Positions 53,862-64,000 of a stretch of 64,000 nucleotides of DNA are shown one piece after another. The stretch lies in contig OX637296.1 in the NCBI GenBank assembly GCA_951799445.1, forward strand, positions 22,134,001 to 22,198,000, written 5' to 3'. Numbering within the stretch: the stretch's first letter is position 1; every line of letters starts with the position of its first letter. The notes beneath the pieces were generated by a model, which was not told the origin of the DNA, ran no database searches, and saw only the letters and a program-made list of their open reading frames with translations. The position numbers were made by a program, and so were the translations under genes. Source of the stretch: Pseudisothecium myosuroides (lineage: Eukaryota; Streptophyta; Bryopsida; Hypnales; Lembophyllaceae).

Positions 53862-55125
53862 GTACCATCCATCACTTACATAGATGTGATGCATTTCCAC
53901 AAGGATTGTCCCCTTGAGATTTGAAGTTTGTTCAAGATCTTATTACTTACTTATTTACTAGTTTTGTTAGGCAAAACTGAGCCAAAATCACAAAAGAAAT
54001 TCAAACATTAAAGGGTTTACGTACAACGGTGGCAAATGTACCATCCATCACTTGCATAGATGTGATGCACCTCCACGACCGGTTGTCTCCCTTAGATTTG
54101 AAGTTTATTCAGGATCTTGTCGCTTACTTATTTATTGTTTTTCGGTTGGGCATGGACAGAGAGTACCCAGAGATTTCAATTTTGTGAGCGTCACTTCCTC
54201 CAAAGATCCATTCAGGTTGTACCGATTCACAGTGTACCATCCATCACTTACAGAGATGTCTTGTCGCTTCTTTACTTATAGGGGTTGTTAGGCATGGACA
54301 GAGAGTACCTAACGATTTCAATTTTATGAGCGTCACTTCCTACAAAGACGCATTAACGCTATACCAATGCACAATGTACCATCCATCACTTGGAGAGATG
54401 TGATGCACCTCCACAAGGACTGTCCCCGCCTTAGATTTGAAGTTTGTTCAAGATTTTGTCACTTCTTTATTTATAGGGGTTATTAGGCATGGACAAAGAG
54501 TACCTAACAATTTCAATTTTGTGAGCGACAGTTCCTACAAAGATCCATTAATGCTATACCGATTCACAATGTACCATCCATCACTTATAAAGATGTGATG
54601 CACCTCCACGAGGACTGTCCTTCTTAGATTTGAAGTTTGTTCAGGATCTTGTCACTTACTTATTTATTCCTTTTTGGCTGGGTATGGACAAAAAGTACCC
54701 AACAATTTCAATTTTGTGAGTGTTACTTCCTACAAAGATCCATTCACGTTATACCAATTCACAATATACCATCCATCACTTACAAAGATGTGATGCACCT
54801 CCACGAGGACTATCCTCCTTAGATTTCAAGATCTTATCACTTCCTTATTTACAGGGGTTGTTAGGCATGGATAGAGAGTATCCAACAATTTCAATTTTGT
54901 GAGCATCACTGCCTACAAAGATCCATTCATGTTGTACCAATTCACAATGTACTATCCATCACTTACGGAGATGTGATGCACCTCCACAAGGACTGTCCTT
55001 CTTAGATTTGAAGTTTGTTCAAGATCTTATCACTTCCTTATTTACAGGAGCTGTCAAGCATGAATAGAGAATACCTAACGATTTCAATTTCGTGAGCGTC
55101 ACGTCCTACAAAGACCCATTCACAC
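53862..55125. repeat. Tandem repeat, about seven units of 140-196 bp
   Basis: The word TACCATCCATCACTT (or a close variant) recurs at 53862, 54039, 54235, 54377, 54572, 54767 and 54950. Each unit also holds GATGTGATGCACCTCCAC, TTAGATTTGAAGTTTGTTC, an AGAGTACC..A.GATTTCAATTTTGTGAG stretch and a CAAAGATCCATT word. Units differ by 10-20 per cent; the third lacks ~50 bp. Reading frames are short and not shared by all units. It ends abruptly at CATTCAC, followed by CACTACAAAAAGATGG. Confidence 0.75.
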
Positions 55126-55527
55126 TACAAAAAGATGGAACACCCGTTTCTTTCCTTCCACTAACTCCCATTGCAACATATCCCCGCAATTCTACCATCC
55201 TTCTTTACTGTAGTTTTGTTTTGTAGTAAATTCGACACGCATGTGCCAAAGTAAATTTTTTTTTTCCTTCATAAAACACAATTTAGCAAATGTCCATTTT
55301 TGTGAATATTCTCTAAGATTTTCTTTTTTACCATATAATTTTTTTCAAAACAAAATTTCCTAATATTTTGGCATTAAATTTCTAGAATTGTTTTACGCCA
55401 AATTTGCTATCAAACTACGGTATACCAAAGGACAAATGTTTCTGTGCATCTGGAATACGTTGAACTTGAACTTGAACTAACTTACCTGAGCGTAAAAGGC
55501 TTTAGGCAGTTTTTTTTAAGTTTTTTT
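55126..55527. other. Unassigned, possibly a CACTA-like end at the left
   Basis: CACTACAAAAAGATGGAACA at 55126 resembles a CACTA terminus, but no matching TAGTG end or target duplication was found. No gene. Confidence 0.3.
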
Positions 55528-56172
55528 TTAACCCCTAAATGCCCAAGGCCTATTTTGAGCCTCTTGGAATTTGCTCTAAATTGAACAAAAAGTCAACATT
55601 TTGATAAGTTTAATCAATTTTTTTTTAATTGTAACCGTACAAATTCAAACTAGATATGTTAGAGATCACATAGGAAAAGAAAACACAAGAATATCACTTA
55701 TGAATTCAAAGATTATAATGTTTGAACATGAGGATGTTAAAAATAAAAAATTCTTTCAATCCTTTTTTTACATATCAAATCTAAAAAGTTGGTCACCAAA
55801 AAAATATGAAGTTAAAGGGCCTAACATGCATAACCCCAATCAATTTACAGCTTCTCAAAATCTACTCTACAATTTTTTTAAATGAATTTCTAATGTGATT
55901 TTTCCTCCAAGGTCTAGTGTATTTGAGATGCATTTCTAAGAGCCCTCAATACTACGGAAAGTCAAGATTGCAATGGGTACCCTTGCACAAAATCTTGAAT
56001 AGAAAAATCACAATCAATCATTTTGAAAATCGGATTTTTGACACTAAAAGCAGACTTCACATAGAATTTTACAAAAATGTAAACTACTAAAAATAGCAAC
56101 TTGGTTAGTTTTTATTTAACTTCAAAATTTTATCAACACCAAAATTTGGTGCCTCGGGCATTTAGGGGTTAA
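55528..56172. mobile_element. TTAA-bounded piggyBac-like MITE, 645 bp, best-preserved ends
   Basis: Ends CCCCTAAATGCCCAAGGC and, inverted, CCCCTAAATGCCCGAGGC (one mismatch in 18), with TTAA at 55528-55531 and 56169-56172. AT-rich, non-coding interior. Confidence 0.8.
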
Positions 56173-56912
56173 CCCTTAAAGGACGGGCCTATAACCACTG
56201 ATTTTAAGCCTCACCGCCCCTCACTTAGTTTGCTGCCATTTTGTGACAAGATATGCATGAAAAGTTTTTTATTTATTTTTCAGAGATGAAATAACATGTC
56301 TTCTTTACTTCACCAAAATTTTAGATTTTTTTGTGAAAATTTGATTTTTTTGAGAATTTTTGAAGATAGAATGAAGAAAAATCATATCAAATAGAAAATT
56401 ATTTCAAAAAATCTGAAAATTTCACTATGGGTGTACATTATAGTAACAAACATCATGGTGTAAACTTGAATTCCGTGCCATTCTATAATTAGAATGTAGG
56501 ATACATTGAAAATCCATCCAAAGTTCAAATTGCAATAAAATATTCAATATTACAAATTTTTCCAAAATTCCAATTGGAGTAGAAACTAGAATAGATGGAC
56601 TTCATATCATTAGTTGGGTTCAAACTCAAAAAATATCATCTTTGTTGAGAAATTTCAGATCTAAAGCAAGGAGCAACAACTTCCTAAAATACACTAAAAA
56701 TAGCATTTTTTGTGATCCATTTTTTTTACCAACTTCTCATTTACAAATTAACAAACACTAAAAAAACTACAAATTCGCTTGGGTACTCTTCATAATCCTT
56801 TGTGAAAGGTCAAGGAAAAAAAATGGATGAAAAACTGTTTCTAATCTCCCTCCATAGCACCACACAGTCATCCAAACGCCATGAATTGGCTCCCCCGGTG
56901 TTTAGGGGTTAA
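56169..56912. mobile_element. TTAA-bounded piggyBac-like MITE, 744 bp, sharing a TTAA
   Basis: Begins at the TTAA that ends the previous element: left end CCCTTAAAGGACGGGCC, right end, inverted, CCCCTAAACACCGGGGG, final TTAA at 56909-56912. One element inserted at the TTAA of the other. Confidence 0.75.
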
Positions 56913-57132
56913 ACAAATGGAACGGAATTCCATTGCAAGGGGCAAAGGCTTTAGGCAGTTTGTAGAAATTGATTGGTTGTCTTTTTCACTTCAATGTTGG
57001 TACAGCAAGGTACTAGAGCCATAAATTCAAAAACATCCACGTCGGATAATTCTAAAGGTTGACTGAAAATCTAGTCACTCTTTCTCAGTTTTCTTCAGAC
57101 AGATTTTGAGAATTTATCGCTCAATCACTTAC

Positions 57133-57295
57133 AAGCATTTAATTTAATTTTTACACAAGTAAAGGAACCTTTATTGCAAGATTAAGAGTAACAAGAACCC
57201 AATTGCAAGCGGCTTGGGTGGGCAAGTAACCAACAAAGCAAAGCAATAAAATACAACAAGAGCGCAATCGGGAGGGGCGGGTAAGCATTTAATTT
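57133..57295 (-). mobile_element. 5'-truncated LINE tail
   Basis: Target duplication AAGCATTTAATTT at 57133-57145 and 57283-57295 around a 137-bp insert. On the minus strand the insert ends CTTGCAATAAAGGTTCCTTT and then ACTTGTGTAAAAATT, the same kind of 3' end as at 32462-32541. Confidence 0.7.
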
Positions 57296-57344
57296 CCAAT
57301 TATCCTTGTCCCTTGTTACTATAATTGGAAGATATTAGAAAATA

Positions 57345-57448
57345 ACTACAAAGTTTTGTTTTGTTTTGAAATAAATGAAATGGAATTTCATTGCAATGGC
57401 AAAATACAAGACCGCCAACTACAAGTGAACGACAATGACTACAAAGTT
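57345..57448 (-). mobile_element. 5'-truncated LINE tail
   Basis: Target duplication ACTACAAAGTT at 57345-57355 and 57438-57448 around an 82-bp insert that reads, on the minus strand, TTGCAATGAAATTCCATTTC and then ATTTATTTCAAAACAAAAC. It is closely related to the tail at 63430. Confidence 0.7.
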
Positions 57449-58448
57449 AAGAATAAAGAAATAAAATAAAATAATAAATATAGAGGATTCTATTAGTTGA
57501 AATTGACCTTGTATTTTAGCTTCTAGAAACTAGTAGAAGGCTTAGAAACTGCTCATCTAAGGGTTGGTCTGCCTTTTTCATATATTTCCTTGGTTGGAAA
57601 TATTTTTAGCTCATTTTTCAAACAAAAAGAGATAGATGAGGAATCTAAAAGAAGTGGTTTCATATTTTTGAAGCATTGTTTAATTACTTATGAATTTTCA
57701 AACAAGTTGTGTAATAGGCACCTATTTATAATCCTAGGTCTTCCATAAACCGTTCACTTGCAACTTCTAAAGAAACATGGGGATAGCAAAGAGAATGGTT
57801 GGCTCTTGCAATTAATAATGATTTTTTCCTCAATTCATTCAATGACTATCGAGGTCAATTTATGAACCACCTCATGTCCATTTTAGAGCTATTTTATAGG
57901 GGCATTTCTTAATGCCTATGCAATTTTAGAGACTCCTACCTTAAAGGATGAGTCTTTGAGCTGCACATCCACAAGATAGTACTTAGACAATGTAGCATTT
58001 GTCAAGGGATTCTAAAAGAAACAAAATTTGTGGGTCCATGGAAAGAGAGTGGAAACTCAAAAAATAAATAAATAGAGTATCAAATGTACATCTTAATTAA
58101 TTTTAAATTTTATTTTAACATATTTCATTCAATTTTATAGTATTTAACTACTTTGAATTTATTTAAATCATTTGTTTCATTATAGTTTACTCACTATTAT
58201 TGCAGTTAGCCTTCCTTTAGTGCAATTAGATTACAAACATTGAGAAAAAAATTCCCTTATTTTTAAAAATCTTTAAAGTCTTCACGTGATAAATAATCTT
58301 TAATTTAGGAAGATTTACATTGTAGATGAGATAATACCGGTACTCAAAGGGGTGGCTACCTTGAAATGGCTCCAATTGTAACCAAATCCATTATTGAAGC
58401 AACACTAATCCAAACAAAAAAGGTGCCAAAATATCCTTGGAAATGGAG
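57449..58448. other. Unassigned AT-rich DNA
   Basis: No gene or clear element end. Confidence 0.35.
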
Positions 58449-59000
58449 TTAAGTCCTTTAAAGGACCAAGGGTAGTCTAAATTTCCAAAATTGTAAAGAT
58501 GTATTATAAAATGAAATTTAGAATAATAATTTAATGATAATTATGAAACAATGATTGTAAAGTATAATTCAATAATTAGATCAACTAGTAATTCATATAA
58601 ACCAATCTTTTTCAATAAAATTTGAAGCCCAAAATTGAAAATTCTTTTTCAAAATCAATTGTAGATTGAATATTTGTGATTTATACAAGACTTTTATTTC
58701 TTAAAGTTCAAAATGTTAAATTCTAATCATAGTGATTTTTGAAGATTTTACTTTTTTTTATAATAAAGTTGTTTTTGAAGGGTCATTTTTTGAACTAGAA
58801 AGGTTGATTTTTGAGGCCAAATCCTACTATCTATTGAATAATAGAATATTTGCAAAGCAAGCCTTCATAATCTATACCTTATAAATGTTAAAGAACTCAA
58901 TAAAAAAATCAATAGATGAAAAAAAATGCATTTTTGTGTATTTGAGATGTGTTTGGATTCATTTGTTCAAAATTTGGACCCTTGGTCCTTTAGGGATTAA
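58449..59000. mobile_element. TTAA-bounded piggyBac-like MITE, 552 bp
   Basis: TTAA at 58449-58452 and 58997-59000. The inner inverted repeat AAAGGACCAAGGGT is exact; the outermost bases are slightly changed (GTCCTTT at left, TCCCT at right). Confidence 0.65.
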
Positions 59001-59189
59001 ATGCATTTTTAGTAACATGATAATCCAAATGGATGCCCAAATAGTTGTGGATTCAAATATGGAGTTGTAGTCATGTGACTTCAAATTTCCATGGCTCATA
59101 TTGTGTACTTGAAATGGGCTTCATGTTCATTCAAAAATATTTAGAGGAATCCTATAGTATTCACCTTAATGCATAAACCACCTCCAACC

Positions 59190-60092
59190 TTAACCCCTGA
59201 AGGACCAAAAGGATACAATGTATCCTCCTCAAATTTTCAATGGCAAATTCATGGTGGGGTGAAACAAATCTCAATATTTTGTAAACTAGGACTTGTAGAA
59301 GAGCAAGTTGATATACGTATTGCACTTTTCAGTTTTTAAAATTTTTAATGTGAGAAGTATTTAAAATTTTATTTAAAATATATAGTCTAATAGAAAAAGC
59401 ATTTTTCCTTACAATGAAAGGAATAGTAGGGATGGAAAAAATATATATTTTTGGACATTTCTAGTTTTCAATTTGCACAAACAAATTGGGTCTAAAGGAA
59501 AAGAAATTCAAAATTGCATTTTTAGCAATTTAAAAAATACAAGGTTCAATCTAGTGTGATTAAAAATACAAATTAATTTGAATGACTCCAAATTTTTTGG
59601 AGATGTTCTTTTTAATGTGCTAATAATATCAATTGTTAAATTTCATAAATTGACATATATATAAATTTTTAAATTTTTTGTAAGATCCAATTTGGAAACT
59701 TTCGGCTTTTTGCTCCTTCTAATTAAAAATGTCTACAAATTTGAGAGAGCTTTTTATTTTTCATTTTTAAAAATAAAAAATACTAAATTTGCCTTGGATT
59801 CCAATGCAAGTTTTTTTTGTGCGTAAAAAAGCATTATTCATCTTCTTATAAATTTTCTTTACCAAAAGCTGCATTTTTTGCCAATGAAGTTGATCATCTA
59901 AAATTGTTATAATCTAAAAATCCAACTTTCAATATTTTCCACAATTAATTCTATGCATATCAGACAATAATCTTTACTTTTGTACAATTTAAATAAAAAA
60001 CTTCAAACACATCGTGTGCAAAAAAATATCAAAGTGGGACAATTCATTGAAAACCTCCATTGTCAAAAAGTTGTTGGGCCTTAAGGGATTAA
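59190..60092. mobile_element. TTAA-bounded piggyBac-like MITE, 903 bp
   Basis: TTAA at 59190-59193 and 60089-60092; ends CCCCTGAAGGACCAAAAGG and, inverted, TCCCTTAAGGCCCAAC. Similar length to the element at 34768-35668. Non-coding. Confidence 0.65.
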
Positions 60093-60884
60093 AGATGTCA
60101 CTGGAATACACTATAAATTAAAATTTATAAGTTTTTTTCTTGATTGAAAGAAGTCAATCAATTGGAATTTTGGTTGAGTATTGTTAAATAAATTTTGAGT
60201 ATGTCTCATAGTTTTTTGGGGTTTAATCTAATTTCTACTTTGATCTATTTTTGGACCAATGTATGCAATGTTTTTCATTAGTGTAGTGGTATAAAATTAG
60301 ATTCCATCTTAATAGTATAATTTAAGAATATATTCAATCAATTTGGTTTGTTCTTTTAAAAGCTAAGGCTTGTGATTTATGTTGTTGTTGAACTGTAGAT
60401 CTCTACAATTTTCAGCACAATTGTAGGACTAGTGAGAGTGCTTTCAAGAGAAGCCCTTAAAGACCAATGGGTACATTGAAAATTTTACATGATTTAGACA
60501 CATAAAGAAAATTAATTGGATTTTAGAATTTTTTTTGTTAGAATTATTTAATTTTGAAATTTTAGTCAAAAAATGGAATTTAGTGTTTGCGCACTATAGT
60601 ATACCAATATTTTTCTTGTTACAATGCATCATTGTGCACTGGAGTCAAAAAACATTGGAATGCAAAAATTAAACTTGAGGTAGAGTGTAATTTTTTGCAC
60701 ATTCAAGCTAGGTATCCAGACTTCAAAAAACTCTTAAAAGTTTCAAAAGTAATATATTTTAACTCATTTCAATTCTATCCAAAATCCTCAGGCATCAAGC
60801 AAATTGATGAATCTATATATAGGTGCAGAATGCAACCTAAGATGAACAAGATCCATTTGGAGAGACCAACACTTGCAAGGTCTG
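60093..60884. other. Unassigned AT-rich DNA
   Basis: No gene recognised. The frame at 60587-60907 has no recognisable content. Confidence 0.35.
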
Positions 60885-61650
60885 GTCCATTGAAGAATGG
60901 AAGTTAAAGTCATTGGTCCTAATAGTGCATGTGACCCCAGTTGTAAAATTACTAAATAAGTGTAAGGTGCAATATAATTGTCATGTACCAATTTTCATAG
61001 AAGTAAGTAAAATTTTGCAGTGAAATAATTCTGTACGTGATACTAATGGTGCATTGGAGAATGGAAGTTATGGTCATTGGTCCTAATCATGCATGTGACC
61101 CTATGGGAGGCAACCCATTCTTGATCAGCGCCCCCATTCTGGCTACATAGGTTGTTCTCTTTCCCTGAAGAAGGAGATGAAGAGTGATTAATTATGGCTT
61201 GTTCCTAGGGCAATTGTGGTGCATTTTGATTGGCTACAAGACTCTCAATATTGAAACCACCCTTTGATCAATTTTATTTTCAGCCCATGGTCGGAAATAG
61301 CAAGCCCTACATCACCAATATAGAAGAAACAAAATCTTCCGTTGAAAAATTCACAATAATTGGTTCAAGAAAAAAAAAAAAAATCACAATAATTATGTTT
61401 TGGGGAAAAAAAATTGGAAAATTCTAGAAACCTTCCGCAATCTATTGCTACACAGGGGAAAATTTACCCAGTCACGACAGTCGCCCTCCATATACATGGA
61501 ACTCCTTAAGTGGTCAGGAATGGGTTGCCTCCCATATATGTAAAATTACTAAACAAGGATAAGGTGCAATATAATTGTCATGTATCAATTTTCACAGCAG
61601 TAAGAGCAGAATTCTGCAGTGGAAGTAATTCTGTAGGTGACACTAATTCT
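60885..61650. repeat. Tandem duplication of ~160 bp, second unit split by a MITE
   Basis: 60885-61046 and 61047-61102 plus 61536-61650 are two copies (GAATGGAAGTTA, GGTCATTGGTCCTAAT, AAGGTGCAATATAATTGTCA). The first unit is uninterrupted and serves as the empty site for the element in the second. Confidence 0.7.
61103..61535. mobile_element. 433-bp MITE with ATGGGAGGCAACCCATTC ends
   Basis: The left and right ends are exact inverse copies over 18 bp. It is inserted into the second unit of the surrounding tandem duplication; the first unit lacks it. Target duplication not resolved. No coding capacity. Confidence 0.7.
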
Positions 61651-63269
61651 CCCTCCGCCGCCTCCTCACACACCTCCTCACAGGACAAGCAAGTGCAAAC
61701 AACTGCAGTTCTCTTTAATTTCCAGGTTTCATCCTACTGTAGGTTTCATACCCAGAATATTGATTTCGTGCATCTCTTTGGCATTATCTATCGACTGTAA
61801 GTTATACCGCTGCCAGTGGTGTGGGAGTCGAGCTTGAACGAGCACCCCGACTCTTCAATCATTCATGTTGGTTCCTATCTAACTTATAGAGCTAGCCTGG
61901 AGTTCGCCCATCGTCTTTCCAAAAGCCACAGCGGAAAAGGTCACATTCTCCTTCCAGCCTGCCTTCATGACTTCTGTCTGTCACCGACCAATTCAAACTG
62001 ATTTTTGCAGCCTGAAAAAAACTCATCACAAGTACAGAAGAGTATATGTTCACAGTAGAATATTCTAATAACTGTACTTGACCCATCATTCTACTGTACC
62101 TATCAAGTATATGCTACTGAGTACTGAAGACTGAAGACTGCGCACGGCACACACCGCACAGGCAGAGCATGACTTATTAGACTGTCACCTACGCAGATCA
62201 AACTGGTCTCAAAAATCAAGTGTAAATACTGAATATACTTACAGTCAGTCTGAAAAATCAAGTGTAAATACTGTATATACTCACTAACAGTCAGTAGAAT
62301 ATTCTAAATACACGATCATTCGATCATTCGACTGTTAGTAGCTATCAAGTACAATCTTTGTGAGGACAGTTTGATCGTGTAACAAATTCGATCATAAGAG
62401 CAACTCAAGAGTCATGAACAAGTGTAACAAATTTGTAAGAGGATATTAAACGCAAGAGTCATGATTGAAATGGGTGGGTGGTGGCCGGGTAATCCCGCAG
62501 ACTACTAGTCATCAATTTGGGGATCATGATTTTGCAATGAAATTCCAATTCATTTTGCAATGAAATTTTGTTTCATTTGTGTAAAAATAAATAAATGGGG
62601 GGATCATGAGGAGATGGAGATAATTAACCCCTGTGTATGAGAAACCAGGATTTGTAAAATACCCTGCTCAGCAAATATTATAATCTTGAAATCTGCATGG
62701 TAAATTCTCTTATAAATTGCATATTTACACTCAATAGTAAGTTGGCTTCAAATCTCAACCGTGAAAACTTCAGTAACCTAGTACTTCTCAAATTATTCCA
62801 GATTTTTTATATCCAGCAAAAAAAAGCTCCTCACTTACGCTGTTCTTCCTGTGACGCACAAGGGTGAAGAAGAAACAGTGTGCCTTGACCGGCTGGACTG
62901 TCAATGATTGATGGGCTTCTGGCTTTCTAGCTTTCTAGGGCATAGTGCATACTCGGTCTGCCAGTCAGTCAGATACAAGGGAATGGGGGTATTTTGGACG
63001 TATATTTTCATACTTTGGCGACGTTGCATTAGTACAGTTTCATGAAAATGAAAAGGGAGGGGGCGAAGTTATGTTAACTTAAGTTACAACCAAACCAAAC
63101 CATGAGTCTCTTTCTTGCCACCCCTGCCTGATGCAACTGTCAGCCTCATGACTTCAGTTAGTGCAGCCTGCCTTCAGTTGTTTGCTCGTCGTCGTCCTTG
63201 CTCTCTGTCAGTTACATTGAACGGTGGGTGGAGTCTGTGGCAACCACATTGGGATTTATGACCATTTAA
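61651..63269. other. Unassigned DNA with a short tandem repeat
   Basis: No gene recognised. 62211-62297 holds two ~42-bp units (AAAAATCAAGTGTAAATACT, then TATAC and CAGTCAGT). ATTCGATCATTCGA occurs at ~62317-62331. Confidence 0.4.
62519..62609 (+). mobile_element. 5'-truncated LINE tail
   Basis: GGGGATCATGA at 62519-62529 and 62599-62609 flanks a ~69-bp insert containing GCAATGAAATTTTGTTTCAT and TTGTGTAAAAATAAATAAAT. It has the same 3' end as the other tails but lies in the opposite orientation. Confidence 0.7.
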
Positions 63270-64000
63270 TTAACCCCTAAAACGCCCCAAGTGGTCCTTC
63301 GGGAAATGTACCCTCGATCGGGAGGCAAATTGGGTTTTGGGTACCTCCGCATGATCTCAATTTTTGTCTTGATTTTTGGAAACTTTTTTTTAATACAAAG
63401 ATGCGGATTTCCAAGAGCTTCACATGGTTAAAAGTTTGTTTGTTTGTTTGTTTTTGACACAAATGAAATGGAATTTCATTGCAAAAAAGAAAACACAAGA
63501 CCACTAGCCACGAGTGGCATGGCGGGAATGACAAGAATAAAGACACAACACAACACAAGGACCGGAGACAAACAAGCAAGGAAAGCGCCAAAGAAGCGCA
63601 ACATAGTGTAAGGTCATGAGGCCTCTCATGGCGGGCTGTTGAAGACAAAGTCTAGCATTTGTACCATCGATGACGCTCAAGGGGGCTCGAATACAAAACC
63701 GTTGAGGGGGCTGGAGGACCTCTAAGACAATTGCTCTGCGTCCATAGTAGCAAAAATATCCTCCCTGCATTTGCAATTCACGAACGCAAGCATCAACTTG
63801 CGGTGGGTAGTCTGCGAGCATCCACTGGACATGGATATAAATTTCACTAAAATTAAACTTATGGTCCAATAGTTATAAACATTTAGTTCAAATTTTGTGA
63901 GAAAGGGGAGGTTGGGCATGGGAATTTATATGAAATTCACTTGACTTTTGGAAGGGTATTAGTTGGGGCAATGAATAAGAGACCAAAGTTCCCAATGATG
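63270..64000. mobile_element. TTAA-bounded element, left end only
   Basis: TTAA at 63270-63273 followed by CCCCTAAAACGCCCCAAGTGG, matching the family's left ends. No right end is present before the window closes. It contains the LINE tail at 63430. Confidence 0.5.
63430..63870 (-). mobile_element. 3' part of a LINE, longest copy in the window
   Basis: On the minus strand it ends TTGCAATGAAATTCCATTTC, then ATTTGTGTCAAAAACAAAC with an (AAAC)n tail, the same terminus as the shorter tails at 57345 and 62519. Upstream of this lies a 121-codon open frame (63869-63504) ending in a CHSRHATRG stretch that may be the end of the reverse-transcriptase ORF or 3' UTR; no RT motif is visible. The 5' limit is not determined. 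Confidence 0.5.

Noticed and set aside
55126..55916. CACTACAAAAAG at 55126 as the left end of a complete CACTA element
   Set aside because: The only later TAGTG (~55916) lies inside a clear TTAA element, and no 3-bp duplication matches.
52000..64000. Upstream B3-domain exons for the ARF gene
   Set aside because: Looked for the conserved STHGGF-type coding motif and B3-like frames on the minus strand and found none in this window.
1..64000. CRISPR arrays, rRNA and tRNA genes
   Set aside because: No regularly spaced short repeats of CRISPR type, no rRNA-like sequence and no convincing tRNA cloverleaf were noticed; a tRNA scan would be needed to exclude single tRNAs.

Overview
The window looks like nuclear DNA of a land plant, probably a bryophyte or another early-diverging lineage. 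It is AT-rich, gene-poor and repeat-rich. Two intact gene types are recognisable: a pair of plant-type BTB/POZ genes, and an intron-containing auxin response factor that has a Q-rich region and a C-terminal PB1 domain but no room for a B3 DNA-binding domain. DBD-less 'non-canonical' ARFs (ncARFs) are known from bryophytes, so this gene is the main taxonomic hint. The organism assignment is an inference. Layout. Positions ~0.7-18.3 kb and ~20.7-36.9 kb are two copies of one segmental duplication. Each copy carries, in the same order, a full-length BTB gene (710-2155 and 20676-22244, + strand), its long 3' flank, two C-terminal BTB remnants, a short unknown acidic reading frame on the minus strand (8758-9279 and 28029-28580), a solo-LTR-like block and many small transposons. 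The two copies share homology up to the BTB start codons, but the DNA upstream is unrelated. A more diverged third piece of the unit lies at ~41.1-42.3 kb. The two copies serve as each other's empty-site control, so several insertions can be defined to the base. From 37 to 46.7 kb the window holds only repeats, including a miniature CACTA element (38050-38235) and a decayed Tc1/mariner element with long inverted repeats (45329-46659). The ncARF gene occupies 51357-47944 on the minus strand in seven exons, with a GC-rich leader/promoter region to ~53.4 kb. From 53.8 kb to the end there are a ~190-bp tandem repeat, more inverted-repeat elements and several very short LINE tails; no convincing gene is seen there. 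The most unusual signal is a family of non-autonomous elements bounded by TTAA and terminal inverted repeats close to CCCYTAAAGGACC. Three insertions match intact TTAA sites in the other copy of the duplication exactly, and a fourth matches with one decayed end. TTAA duplication plus CCC-starting ends is the piggyBac signature, which is rarely described in land plants. About a dozen copies (229-1055 bp) occur, some nested in other elements. No transposase for them is visible here.
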